Shown here: piece after piece, positions 35,361-47,559 of the stretch
Layout of the letters: every line of letters begins with the position of its first letter
Position numbering within the stretch: position 1 is the stretch's first letter
DNA from: Sesamum alatum
Taxonomy: Eukaryota > Streptophyta > Magnoliopsida > Lamiales > Pedaliaceae
Length of the DNA stretch: 64,000 nt
NCBI GenBank assembly: GCA_034509735.1
Contig: JACGWO010000003.1
Coordinates: 6,138,001-6,202,000 of the forward strand
Direction of reading: 5' to 3'
Translations under genes and position numbers: made by a program
Notes under the pieces: model-generated
Databases searched by the model: none
What the model saw: the letters and a program-made list of their open reading frames with translations, nothing else
What the model was told of the DNA's origin: nothing

Positions 35361-38300
35361 TCGACAATGAAATGTACATAGATGTGATCCTTCAGTCACT
35401 CCCACCTTCCTTTGACCAATTTATCGTCAACTACAATATGAATGCACTTGAGAAGGGCATTCATCAGTTGATTAATATGTTGGTGCAATACGAGGCAACG
35501 ACTGAGAAGTCCACGCCTTCGGTATGTTTGGAGGTGCTTCGACTTCTAATACGAAAGGCAAGGGTGCCGGATGTTGGAAGAAGAAGAAAGGGAAGGGAAA
35601 GGCCGTCAAGCAGCTACGAACACTAAGAGTGTTCCCATTTTCAAAGAGGGGAAAGGCAAAGGAAAGGGAAAGGTTGTCTCCAAGCAACAGTCGAAGGCAT
35701 ATGACATATGTATCAACTGCCGTGAGAAAGGGCATTGGAAGAGAGAGTGCCCCAAACTCTTCTCGATCCAAGGTATATATGTGATTGAGGTTAATATGGT
35801 CACTAGTTCTGCCTCTTGGGTATTCGATACCGGCTGTGGAGCTCACATTTGCAATGACTTGCAGGTGTTGAAAAGAAGCAAAAAACTGGGGTAGCGGGGA
35901 CATGATCCTGAAGCTTGGGAATGGCAAGGCCATCTCGGCAGAAGCAGTAGGATCCGCCACTCTAGTGATTAGTGATAGTATTAGCATAGATTTAGAGCAA
36001 GTTTATTTTGTACCCAGTATGATTAAAAACATCATTTCAATTCCATTGTTGGACAATAGTGGTTATGAGTTTAGAATCAATAAAAATTGCTTTTATTTGA
36101 TGAGGTGTGGAATTGCTCATCTACTTGGTACATTGCATAACGGACTCTATATCTTGCAACAAACGAATTTCGTCCTCAATGCACAACACAAACGAAAATT
36201 AGATAATAATGGGAACGCACGTCTGTGGCACGCAAGGCTAGGTCACATATCCCAAGATAGGATGAAAAGGTTGGTAGACTCAAAGAACCTAGAGGTTGGG
36301 GACTTGAGCGATCTACCAACTTGTGAGTCCTGTCTAAAAGGGAAAATGACCAAGAAGCCCTTTGTGGACAAAGCAGGCTTGCCACAGGTCTGTTGGACTT
36401 GGTCCATACAGACGTATGTGGACCACTAAGGACGCAGGCCCGAGGTGGGTTCTCCTACTTCATAACCTTCATCGATGATCATTCGCGGTATGGTTATGTT
36501 TACCTGATGAGGTACAAGTCTGAAGCTCTTGAGAGGTTTAAAGAATTCAGACTTGAAGTGGAGAACCAAACCAACTGCAAAATTAAAGTCCTTCAGTCGG
36601 ACCGAGGCGGTGAGTACCTTAGTACAGAGTTCCTAGATTATCTAAAAGAACATGGTATAATATCAGAATGGACACCTCCAGGAACACCACAGTTAAATGG
36701 TGTCTCTGAAAGGAGGAATCGAACCCTGTTTGACATGGTTCGGTCCATGATGAGTTTTACCAAATTGCCCCTTATCGTTTCGGGGCTATGCACTAGAAAC
36801 GGCGACCAAATTGTTGAATTTAGCGCATACTAGTACATTGAACCAAACGCCATATGAGATATGGCAAGGCAAGACTGCATCCTACAACTACTTGAAAGTG
36901 TGGGGTAGCCCCGCATACGTCAAGAGGTTAGTGGGAGATAAGTTAGAATCTAGGTCTAGCTTATGCAGGTTCGTTGGATACCCTAAAGAAACTGCGGGTT
37001 ATTACTTTTATGACCTCTTGGAACAAAAGGTGTTTGTTTCAAGAAATGCAGTATTCTTGGAGCAAGGCTTCCCGGAGGATATCCAACCTGATGAGCTGAT
37101 CCTTGAAGAATCAAGTGATGGAATCCAGCCATCAGAGGAGGCCGTGGAACCCTCACTTAGAGGATTCAGGATTAACAGCCGAAGGGCTGACCAACCTCGA
37201 GAAGTCCAACATGCTAGGCATGAAGGACAGCCTCAGGAACAGCCAGTCCCGGTTCCTGAACCGCCGGCTCCGATACAGTCAGCGCCCACAGTTACCACTG
37301 ACGTTCCCGTTCTCCGTAGGTCCACTAGAGAGTCCAGACCTCCAGTGAGATATGGCTTTCTAGGTGCGACCGATCTTTTGGATAGCGATCCTAAGACGTA
37401 TAGAGAACTGATGTCTGACATCGACTCCGGGAAATGGCTTGAGGCCATGAAAGCCGAAATGGACTCCATGAGCGAGAACCAAGTATGGAGTCTTGTAGAT
37501 CCACTGAAAGGTGTTAAGCCAGTCGGCTGTAAGTGGGTCTACAAGCGCAAACTTGGCGTTGATGGAGAAGTCACAACCTTTAAGGCTAGGCTTGTAGCTA
37601 AGGGATACACTAAACGACCCGGGGTCGATTTTGAGGATACTTACTCGCCAGTAGCCATGGCTAAATCCATTCGGATTCTGCTCGCCATAGCAGCATGGTA
37701 TGACTATGAGATATGGCAGATGGACGTGAAAACGGCCTTCCTCAACGGTTTCGTTGAAGAAGAGATCTATATGGATCAGCCGGAGGGTTTCACGGTCACT
37801 GGAGAAGAACAAAAAGTCTGTCGTCTCCAGAAGTCCATCTATGGCCTCAAACAAGCCTCCCGAAGTTGGAACATTCGCTTTGATGAAGTAATACGGGGTT
37901 ATGACTTCATCAAAAACGAATCCGACCCTTGTGTATACAAGAAGGTCAGTGGGAGCTCAATAGTGTTCCTAGTGCTTTATGTGGATGACATTCTGCTCAT
38001 TGGTAATGACGTTAGAATGTTAGGAAACACAAAAGCATGGTTGTCAACCCAGTTTTCCATGAAGGACTTGGGTGAAGCCTCCTACATTCTAGGCATCCAG
38101 ATTGTCAGGGACAGATCTAAAAAGGATGTTGGGACTCACACCAAAACTCGTATATGGAGAAAGTCCTAAAGAGATATCGAATGGACAACTCGAAACGAGG
38201 ATTCCTTCCAATGAGGCATGGGATCAAGTTATCCAAGAAACAGTCCCACAGACTGATGAGGAACTTGAAAGGATGAAAGTCATCCCCTATGCTTCTGCCG

Positions 38301-38965
38301 TAGGTAGCATACAATATGCGGTCCACTGCACTAGGCCTGACATTGCATACGCTTTGAGCATGACAAGCAGATATCAGTCCTGCGCAGGAGAGGCACATTG
38401 GAATGCTGTTAAGGGCATCCTTATGTACCTAAGGAGGACTAAGGAAATGTTCCTAGTCTATGGCAATGGAGAACTAATTCTGGAAGGCTTTAGCGACGCT
38501 AGTTTCCAGTCTGATGACGATGATGCCAAGTCTCAATCGGGGTACATATTCAAACTCAATGGAGGAGTAGTAGCTTGGAAAAGTTCCAAGCAAGCAACCA
38601 TTGCTGACTCCACCACAGAGGCTGAATACATAGCAGCTTCAGAAGCTGCTAAGGAAGCGGTTTGGATGAGAAACTACATCCAAGAGTTGGGTGTGGTGCC
38701 TAGCATCGCCGAGCCCGTTGTCATCTTCTGTGATAACAACGGAGCAATAGCGCAAGCAAAGGAATCGAGATCTCATCACCGTTCCAAAAACATTCTTAGA
38801 CGCTACCATCTTCTTAGAGAAATGGTAGGAAGAGGTGACGTCCGGATGGACCGAGTCAACTCAGCAGACAACACAGCAGACCCGCTGACAAAGCCTATGT
38901 CGCAGAGCGCTCATACGCAACATCTTGAGAAGATGGGGATTAAGCATATGGGTAATTGGCTTTAA
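35361..38965 (+). pseudogene. Element D gag (3' part) and pol, many frameshifts
   Basis: Resumes after the solo LTR (first five bases are the duplicate) with the capsid-like region, basic linker, CCHC knuckle (CINCREKGHWKREC), DTG protease, HARLGH/CESC, integrase triad (HTD, SDRGGEY, SERRN), RT with YVDD and RNase H with DNN, ending GNWL and TAA at 38963-38965. Single-base losses or gains by comparison with A, B and C: about 35524, 35606, 35886, 36364, 36770, 38118 and 38245. All recognised catalytic residues remain, so damage is mostly by indels. It is inactive. Confidence 0.92.
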
Positions 38966-38970
38966 AGGTC

Positions 38971-38980
38971 AAGTGGGAGA
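38971..38980 (+). other. Polypurine tract of element D
   Basis: AAGTGGGAGA, one base before the 3' LTR. Confidence 0.85.
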
Positions 38981-38981
38981 T

Positions 38982-40971
38982 TGTTAGAATAGGTGACCAT
39001 GTAAGCCAATTTTTGGCAGGATTATGTAACCTATGTCTAGACAATATTTTGGTATTTGATAAAAACATTTATGAATAAAGAAGTGAAAATTCATATGGCA
39101 ATACTTTGTTTACGTTCACTTATATCTGCATTTACATTTCTGTTTACTACGCAAACAAAGCCCACGGACTGAGAATTGATTTCGGGGACTGGGACTACGC
39201 TTGGAGGTAGGTCCATGAAATCAGTCTTGCCGAATCGGTTCGGAAATCTCCAAGTCAAGGAATCCCGAAAATGGGTACCGGGATTCCCTTTGAGACTTGC
39301 ACTAAGCATCTGATGTCGTATTTCATCGACGGGTGACGAAGGTCGTCTAAGTAGTGTTAGTGGGTCAGCATGCTAGGAAGCAGCTGACTGAGGTGACTCG
39401 CGGGAACCGTCTTACGGAGGACCTTGAGTATGGTCAGCAAGGTATGACGAGTATTCCCGGTTCCAACGGTACAGGCCAAGTCCTTTGACTTGAGGAACCG
39501 CTGAGTTCACCTGTACATCAGGTCTGTATCTTAGATATGGTGAGAGATTACCAAAATACTCTTGAGTAGTCATAAGCCATGTCTAGTGCAGCTCGGGTGT
39601 ACAGAGTGACAGTAGTTTCCAAGAAAGGATCTGTCTCCTGTCAAAAGGTATTGACAGTTGAGTCTCATGTATGCTCTGTGTCTTGTCCCTAAAATCTGTG
39701 GCCACAGTAACTGAACAGAAGGAAAAGGTTTCCCTTGCGGCGTTTAGTAATGACAGACCGACACTTAGGTCCAAAATGGGTACCTGCTTTTCCATGCCCT
39801 AGACTCTAAGTGATGAGACCGAAGACAGAAGGACGAGTGTATTGTTAGAGCCTAAATATTCATCCCCGATTATTTCACCTAGTCTCTAGTGCCATGGACT
39901 GTTGCTAGATGGCCACCCATGGTAACGGGCGGATTCTAGGAATCCGACCAAGTCTAGCTGAAAGGTGAACCTAAAGAGTCACACACTATCCACACACACT
40001 TAAGTATTTAATTTGGAATTAAATATTGGAGTAAAGGAATGATTAAATTAGATTTAATCGGGTCCTATATTTTTCTTGGAGAAATTAATTCCTTCTATTT
40101 GATAAAGGGAATTAAATTAATAAATTGGATTTATTAAGGGAATTGATTTAATGGGCCTAGAATAAATATTAATATTTATTTATTATATTTATTTGGCCCT
40201 TTGGAATATTTAATGGGATTTAAATATTCCATTAAACTAAAATCAACGGTTGAGATGGAAAGGAGAGATGGAAGGCTAGGATTGGTTTGACTAGGTCAAA
40301 CACTAGTTTGACTAGGACTTTGACTAGGTCAAAATCCAAGTCAAATTAGAGTTCTTAGAGTTGGAGTTTAAAGAGGATTAAACTCCTCCTCTATATAAAC
40401 CTCTAGCTTCCAACAATTGTAGGATGATGATTCTTGAAATCACACACACAACACACACTCCCCCTTCTCCTACATCTCGTCCGTCCTCTCTCTCTCTCAC
40501 TCTCCAAGAAAATTATTTCTTGTTCTTTTGTTCTTGGAATATTAGAAACTAAGGAAGACTAGTCCCGTTAATTCATAACGTGTGATTGATCTATCCTCTT
40601 CAAAAATACTTGTTCGTTGCTAGCACGACGTGCAAGATACATGGGTGGATCGTGTGTCACGATTTGGAGGGTCTCAAGAACGAGATCTCGGTGCAAAACA
40701 GGGAACAACGCGTGTAGCCGTTGAAGACGAAAACGACAACGGGTAGGTCTCGTTTTATTTTTCGTCCCTCTTTATTTTTTCAACTCTATGGCCTCCATGA
40801 CTTCTTTACATGTTATATGATCATGAGATACACCGAACGCCCGGGAACCTCAAGGGTACACCCCTTGAGCGTGTTCTTTTAAATTAAAAGCATGCTTTAA
40901 TTTTTGTATGTTTAATTTTATCGCGCTTCCGCATTCGCGCAATTCCCGGGACGATCCACCGATTTCTTTCA
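38982..40971 (+). mobile_element. Element D 3' LTR
   Basis: 1,990 bp, TGTTAGAATAGG to GATTTCTTTCA, with the full six-core W-box cluster near 40285-40350 and a TATATAAA box near 40393. Followed by the CCCTG duplicate. Confidence 0.95.
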
Positions 40972-41450
40972 CCCTGGCCTTAGTCAAGTCGAAAGATTGA
41001 GTCTCCAACATAGCTAGTAGCTGCTCCACCTTGACCTTAGCCGTCTGGGCCTTCTCCTCAGCAGTCTGAGCTAGCTCCTGGGCAGCCTTCGTGGCCTCCT
41101 TGGCCTTGGTGACCTTAGCCGCTAGGCTCCCACGTTCTCTTACAGCCTCTTCCACTGGCCGTCTGAGGAAGGAGGAGCAGGGCCCTGGGGACGGGAGAGG
41201 ACCTCCTGTAGAACCGCGCTCACCTAAGAAAAAGTCAGCCTCAGTAAACACATTAGAAGCAAAGACTAGAAAAGAGAGGGATACGATATTACCTTTGCAT
41301 GATAACCCGAGAGGAGTCCTAGCAGGTCCTCTCGAGGGGTGGAGGATAAGGCCTTCCTATCCCCTGGGAGCAAGGCCCCCTTCAATATGTCCACTGCCAG
41401 CGAACTTTCCAATTTAGGCTCCGTTACAGGAGAATGGTGAGGGCACAGGC
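40972..41450 (-). pseudogene. Right half of the older coding fragment split by element D
   Basis: On the minus strand from about 41223 down to 40972 the frame is open and rich in Ala, Lys, Glu and Gln in heptad-like order (AKEATKAAQELAQTAEEKAQ), typical of a coiled coil. Upstream (41450-41293) a second open stretch reads LKGALLPGDRKALSST and may be a preceding exon; a short intron at about 41240-41292 would keep the frame but is unusually small. It continues in frame into 28712 and below after element D is removed. Likely the C-terminal part of a gypsy-type transposon-domain protein or another repeat-derived gene; uncertain. Confidence 0.45.
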
Positions 41451-43652
41451 TGAAGGAAAGCGGATCGGCCCGGGAACGCGGTAGAGATAAAAACGTGTGG
41501 AAAAAAGGATTTTAAATCTTGTTCAAGGGGTGTACCCTTGAACATTCCCGGGCTATCGACATATAAACGCATAATTAAACATATAAAATTAACAAGCGTT
41601 CGTGGCTATAGAATAAAGAAGAAACCGAGAGCATAAATGTAAATCGAAATACATTTATTGATTTTGTATTTCAATAGACTACACGCGTTGATTCCTCCCA
41701 CCGTTCATCCACGTGAGGTCCCAATGTAGAGATCCTCTAAAGTTGTCCACACCACATCTGGAGAGATCTCGTTTTTCTTGCTAGAGAAAAATAGATCTAG
41801 AGGATGAGATCAAAGAAGGGATTACACTATCAAATTAGTGTTCCTTCTTGATCTTACTTTGTTCTTCAATTGATCCTACATCAATGAAGCAACAAAGAGG
41901 ATTTAGAGAGCAGAGAGAGAGATGGTAGAGAGTTTTCATCTTTTTCCTAGAAAAAGATGAATAATGAAATTCATCATTCATAGGTATTAGTATATACTCA
42001 TATATATACATAATTAATGTGATTATTGGAATATGTCTAGGTTCATTCAAGGATGTCTAGATACATCCCATTCAATCACCATCGATTGTTCTATCAAGCC
42101 TACCATCTTTTAAGGTATGATCAAATCATACTAAAAGGGAAGGGCTTGATTGGAGTTGATTTCTCTCTTTCCAAAAGAGATAAGTCAACATACCACCTAA
42201 CATGAAACATGGCTGATTTTTGCTTCCTCCAAGGGAGCATATCAGCCATGTTTAATTAAGGGAAGAAGTTCAAGTTCTTCCTATTCCAAAATAGAAATTA
42301 TTTCTCCTCTCGGGTATAATTTAATGGACCGGGTTTTATCGTAATCCAATTACGACGAACCCAACATTAAATCCAATTTAATGTCCATTTAAATTATTCC
42401 CGTTGATCTTTTAATCCAATTAAAAGATCCAACGTCTCAACGTCTCAACTTTCCATATTTAATCGAAAATCAAATTTACCGATCAAACGAAAGCTCGATA
42501 CAATATCGGCCCATCCATCCAATGGACTTTCCCTTAAGTAATCCAATTACTTATTTATCCTTCGAGATTGACTCCAAGTCGATCTCTCAACCTCCTCGGT
42601 GATTTGTGTGTGACCCTTTAGGTTCACCCTCAGCTAGGCTTGGGTCCGTGTCCCACAAGGGCCGGTTACCATGGGTGGCCGTCTAACAACGGTCCATGGC
42701 ACTAGAGACTAGGTGAATCGGCGTGAACATTTAGGCGTCGATTCTGTACGGGTACGATCCTTTCGTCTACCGTCTCCCGACCTTAATATAGGGTATGGAA
42801 TTGGGCGTCGGTTCCCATCCTTGACTAGGCATCTATGCTAAATACTCGAGACCACGTATGCTTCATTACGTCGACACAGGAAAGCATTCCCTGTTCGACC
42901 AACCACTGTGGCCACAGCTTTAAACAGCATGAACGTGTCTCTAAGTGCATAGGAGATACCTCTGTCACATACTGACAGGGGACGGATCCTCTTCTTAGAA
43001 TCCACCATCCTCGCTACACATTCCGACTGCACTGGACAAGGCTTATGATAATCATTTTACAGAATGATTACCTCTCGCCAGATCCAAGATACATCCGTCC
43101 TGTGCATGCGACTGCCATGATTCCTCAAGTTTGAGGATTACTCCCGTACTATCGGAACCGGGGGAAAACCAATCATACCGACCAAGCCTCCAAGGCTTCC
43201 ATATGATGATCCCCGCGAGTCAGTCCAGTCGGCTCGACCCCAGTCGACCAACCCATCAAGATCGTGTAGGCGTCCCACGCCTGTACCCGATGAAACACGA
43301 CACTCATCCAATGAACACGACTCTTGACGCAAGTCTCAATAGGACTTTCGATGCTTTATCTCGAGGTCCTTGACTTGGAACGTTTCAGACCCAACTATTA
43401 ATCAGTTGGTTTCATGACCACCATCCAATGCGTGGCCCAACTGCACGAGTTGTTATCCATGGTCTGTGGGCTTCGTTGCGATATAAGTTAAACACCGTTT
43501 TAACAAATGTAAGATGAGCGCAACCAAGAAGGTACCATTGGTGACGAACACTCATCTTATTCATCACATAATAATATTACATCTACATCAAGTTGTCGAA
43601 TAAGTTACAAAATTGCCAAAACCTATTGGCTTTCTGGTCACCTATTCCAACA
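41451..43652 (-). mobile_element. Family 2 LTR, antisense, no target duplication
   Basis: 2,202 bp, reverse complement of TGTTGGAATAGGTGACC...CTTTCCTTCA, somewhat diverged from the other family 2 LTRs. Flanks are CAGGC on the left and GGACC on the right, which do not match. Neither flank shows a polypurine tract or primer site. It is therefore a solo LTR whose flanks were rearranged, or a product of recombination between two elements. Confidence 0.88.
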
Positions 43653-43998
43653 GGACCTACTTCTTGTTATTTCATAACCAAAGTAGTCCGTTACCATGGG
43701 TGGCCATCTAGCAATGGTCCATGACACTAGAGACTAGGTGAATTTATGGTGTGAACATTTAGGCTCTGAGTTATACGCAGGTGCGGTCCTACCGACGCTC
43801 GATACGTACGGGTACGGTCCTACTGTCGCCTGTCTCCCGGCCTTTAGTCTAGGGGTCGGTTCCCATCCTTGACTAGGCAACTATGCATAATGCTCGAGAT
43901 AGGTTTAACTCGACGTAGGAAATCCTTTCCCACTACATCAAGTGCTACGGCCATAGACTTTGTGAGTCTAAACCATCTCCGAGCGCATAGGAGATCTC
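43653..43998 (-). mobile_element. Element F LTR fragment
   Basis: About 345 bp matching the middle of an LTR (the CCATGG/GACTAGGTGAA block, TGAACATTTAGGC and the CGCATAGGAGAT region), more diverged than other copies. It lacks both LTR ends. At about 43998 it joins directly to RNase H sequence of element F, so the polypurine tract and LTR start were deleted. Confidence 0.8.
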
Positions 43999-45329
43999 GC
44001 TGACTCGGTCCAACCGAACGTCACTCCTGCTATCCATCTCTCTAAGTAGATGGTAGCGTCTAAGAATATGCTTGGATCGTGATGAGATCTTGGTTCCTTT
44101 GCTAGCGCTATCGCCCTGTTGTTATCATAAAAGATAATTACAGGCTTAGCAATGCTAGGTACTACATCCAACCCTTGGATGTAGCTCATCAACCAAACCA
44201 CTCCTTAGCAGCTTCCAAAGCTGCTATATATTCAAAACTCTATGGTGGAGTCCGCCATGGTAGTCTACTTGGAACTCTTCCAAGTTACCACGCCACCATT
44301 TAGTCTAAATACAAAACCATACTGAGACTTGGCATCATCGTCATCCGACTGGAAGCTAGCGTCGCTATAGCCTTCCAGTATCAACTCTCCACCACCGTAG
44401 ATCAAGAACATGTCCTTAGTCCTTTTCAGGTACTTCAGGATAGTCTTGACTGCACTCCAGTGTGCCTCCCCGGCACACGACTGTTATCGACTTGTCACGC
44501 TCAAAGCGAAAGCCATATCAAGTGTCGTGCACTGAACAACATACTGTATGTTGCCTATGGCTGAAGCATAGGGGATGTCCAACATCCGTTTAAGCTCCTC
44601 ATCAGTCTTAGGAGACTGCTTCTTGGATAACTTAATTCTATGCCTCATAGGAAGGAATCCTCGTTTTGAGTTCTCCATCTTAAATCTCTTCAAGACTTTC
44701 TCAATATACGAGGACTGGGCCATTCCTAACATCCTTCCAGATCTATCCCTGTAGATCTTGATGCCAAGGATGTAGGATGACTCGCCCATATCCTTCATGA
44801 AGAATTGCATTGACAACCAAGCTTTAATGGTACCCAACATCTTAGCATCATTCCCAATGAGCAAGATGTCATCCACGTAAAGCACCAGAAACGCAACTGA
44901 GCTCCCACTGATCTTCTTGTATACACAAGGATCGGACTCATTCTTGATGAAATCATATCCCCGTATGACTTGATCAAAACATATGTTCCAGCTTTGGGAA
45001 GCTTGTTTGAGGCCATAGATGGACCTTTTAGAGACGGCAGACCTTCTGCTCTTCTCCAACAGTTGTGAAACCTTCCGGCTGATCTATATAGATCTCTTCC
45101 TCTACGAAACCGTTGAGGAAAGCCGTTTTCACGTCCATCTGCCATATTTCATAGTCATACCATGCTGCTATGGCAAGCAGTATCCGAATGGACTTGGCCA
45201 TTACTACGGGTGAGTAGGTTTCCTCAAAATCGACCCCGGGTCGTTGAGTGTAACCTTTCGCCACAAGCCTGGCTTTGAAGGTTGTAACCTCCCCGTCAGC
45301 TCCAAGCTTACGTTTGTAGACCCATTTAC
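43999..45329 (-). pseudogene. Element F RT-RNase H, family 2 (truncated)
   Basis: Minus strand. From 45329 down: RT start (KWVYKRKLGADGEVTTFKAR), palm motif DVKTAFLNG, a frameshift near 45030, YVDD, then RNase H. A stop (TAA) at about 44483 replaces a tyrosine codon, and further indels follow. The end is lost at about 43998 in the RNase H C-terminal region. The upstream part of pol was separated by the insertion of element G at 45330 and should lie beyond the right edge of the window. Sequence is closest to G and H. Confidence 0.88.
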
Positions 45330-47559
45330 TGTTAGAATAGGTGACCAGAAAGCCAATAGGTTTGGCGATTTGTAACCTATCTGACAACTTGATGTAAATG
45401 TAATATTATTATGTGATGAATAAGATGAGTGTTCGTCACCAATGGTACATCCTTTGTTGCGCTCATCTTACATTTGTTAAAACGGTGTTTAACTTATATC
45501 GCAACAAAGCCCACAGACCATGGATAACAACTCGTGCAGTTGGGCCACGCATTGGATGGTGGTCATGAAACCAACTGATTAAGAGTTGGGTCTGAAACGT
45601 TCCAAGTCGAGGACCTCGAGACAGGGCATCGAGAGTCCTATTGAGACTTGCGTCAAGAGTCGTGTTCATTGGATGAGTGCCGTGTTTCATCGGCGACAGG
45701 CGTGGGACGCCTACACGATCTTGATGGGTTGGTCAACTGGGGTCGAGCCGACTAGACTGACTCGCGGGGATCATCATATGGAAGCCTTGGAGGCTTTGTC
45801 GGTATGATTGGTTTTCCCCGGTTCCGATAGTACGGGAGTAATCCTCAGACTTGAGGGATCATGGCAGTCGCATGCACAGGACGGCTGTATCCTGGATCTG
45901 GCGAGAGGTAATCATTCTGTAAGATGATTATCATAAGCCTTGTCCAGTGCAGTCAGAATGTGTAGCGAGGACGGTGGATTCCAAGAAGAGGATCCGTCCC
46001 CTGTCAGTATATGACAGAGGTATCTCCTATGCACTCGGAGACACGTACATGCTGTTTGAAGCTGTGGCCACAGTGGTTGGTCGAATAGGGAATGGTTTCC
46101 TGTGTCGACGCAATGAAGCATACGTGGTCTCGAGTATTGAGCATAGATGCCTAGTCAAGGATGGGAACCGACGCCCAATTCCATACCCTAGATTAAGGCC
46201 GGGAGACGGTAGACGGAAGGATCGTACCCGTACGGAATCGGCGCCTAAATGTTCACGCCAATTCACCTAGTCTCTAGTGCCATGGACCGTTGCTAGACGG
46301 CCACCCATGGTAACGGGCCCTTGTGGGACACGGGCCCAAGTCTAGCTGAGGGTGAACCTAAAGGGTCACACACAAATCACCGAGGAGGTTGAGAGATCGA
46401 CTTGGAGTCAATCTCGAAGGATAAAATAAGTAATTGGATTACTTAAGGGAAAGTCCATTGGATGGACGGGCCGATATTGTATCGGGCTTTCATTTAATCG
46501 GTAAATTGGATTTTCGATTAAATATGGAAAGTAGAGATGTTGAGACGTTGGATCTTTTAATTGGATTAAAAGATCAACGGGAATAATTTAAGTGGACATT
46601 AAATTGGATTTAATATTGGGTTCGTTGTAATTGGATTACGATAAAACCCGGTCCGTTAAATTATACCCGAGAGGAGAAATAATTCCTAATTTGGAATAGG
46701 AAGAAGTTCGACTTCTTCCCTTAATTAAATATGGCCGACATGCTCCCTTGGAGGAAGCAAAATCAGCCATGTTTCATGCTAGGTGGTATGTTGACTTGTC
46801 TCTTTTGGAAAGAGACAAATCAACTCCAATCAAGGTCTTCCCTTTTGGTATGATTTGATCATACCATAAATTTTGGTAGGCTTGATTGAAGAATTGATGG
46901 TGATTGATTGGAATGAATCTAGACATCCTTGGATGAACCTAGACACATTCCAATAATCACATTAATTATGTATATATATTAGAATATACAACACGTAGCA
47001 TAAGTGATTCATTATTCATCTTTTTCTAGGAAAAAGAGAAGACAAAAATCCTCTCCTCTCTCTCAATTTTCGTGCTCCCTCCCTCTCTTACACTTGTGTT
47101 CTTCACTTGATTTTGAATCAAGAAGAAGAACAAAGTAAGTTTAAGAGAACACTAATTCATAGTATTCTTCTCTTTAAACCGATTCCTTCCTAAACCCGTT
47201 CTTTTCTAGCAAGAAGAACGTGTGTTTCTTCCGGTGTGGTGTGGATCACCTTTGGAGAATCCATACGTTTAGATTTCGTGAGCATTCCGGAGAAGGAACA
47301 ACGCTAGTAGCCGGTAGCATACGCTAAACAATCAAAGGTAACGGTTTATTACGCTTTTTGATTGATTCCATTTATATATCTATGCCCTATGTGTTTAAAT
47401 ATATGTTTTAATATTTACACATCCTACATCGAGCGCCCGGTTGAGCACCCAAGCGTACACCCCTTGGTATTCGCGTATTTAAATTTGATTTAAATTTGTG
47501 CACGTTTTCTCGCTTTCTCGCTTCCGCTCGCGCTCCCGGGCGGATCCGCTTGTCCTTCA
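45330..47559 (+). mobile_element. Element G 5' LTR (family 2)
   Basis: 2,230 bp, TGTTAGAATAGGTGACC to CGCTTGTCCTTCA. CTGTGGCCACAG at 46062-46073; a weak TATATATA at 46971-46978; a strong donor-like AAAG/GTAACG with GT at 47338-47339. Confidence 0.93.

Larger units (their letters stand above)
28713..40971 (+). mobile_element. Element D, complete family 1a Ty1/copia with nested solo LTR
   Basis: 5' LTR 28713-30667, primer site 30669-30681, leader 30668-32919, gag 32920-33372, nested antisense solo LTR 33373-35360, rest of gag-pol 35361-38965, polypurine tract 38971-38980, 3' LTR 38982-40971. CCCTG duplicates flank it. Without the nested LTR and its duplicate it measures about 10.27 kb, like element B. 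At least seven frameshifts in gag-pol show it is inactive. Confidence 0.95.

Noticed and set aside
41451..45329. Reading 41451-45329 as one complete antisense element with the 41451 LTR as its 3' LTR
   Set aside because: No polypurine tract adjoins the LTR. Instead a second, truncated LTR fragment (43653-43998) lies between it and the RNase H.
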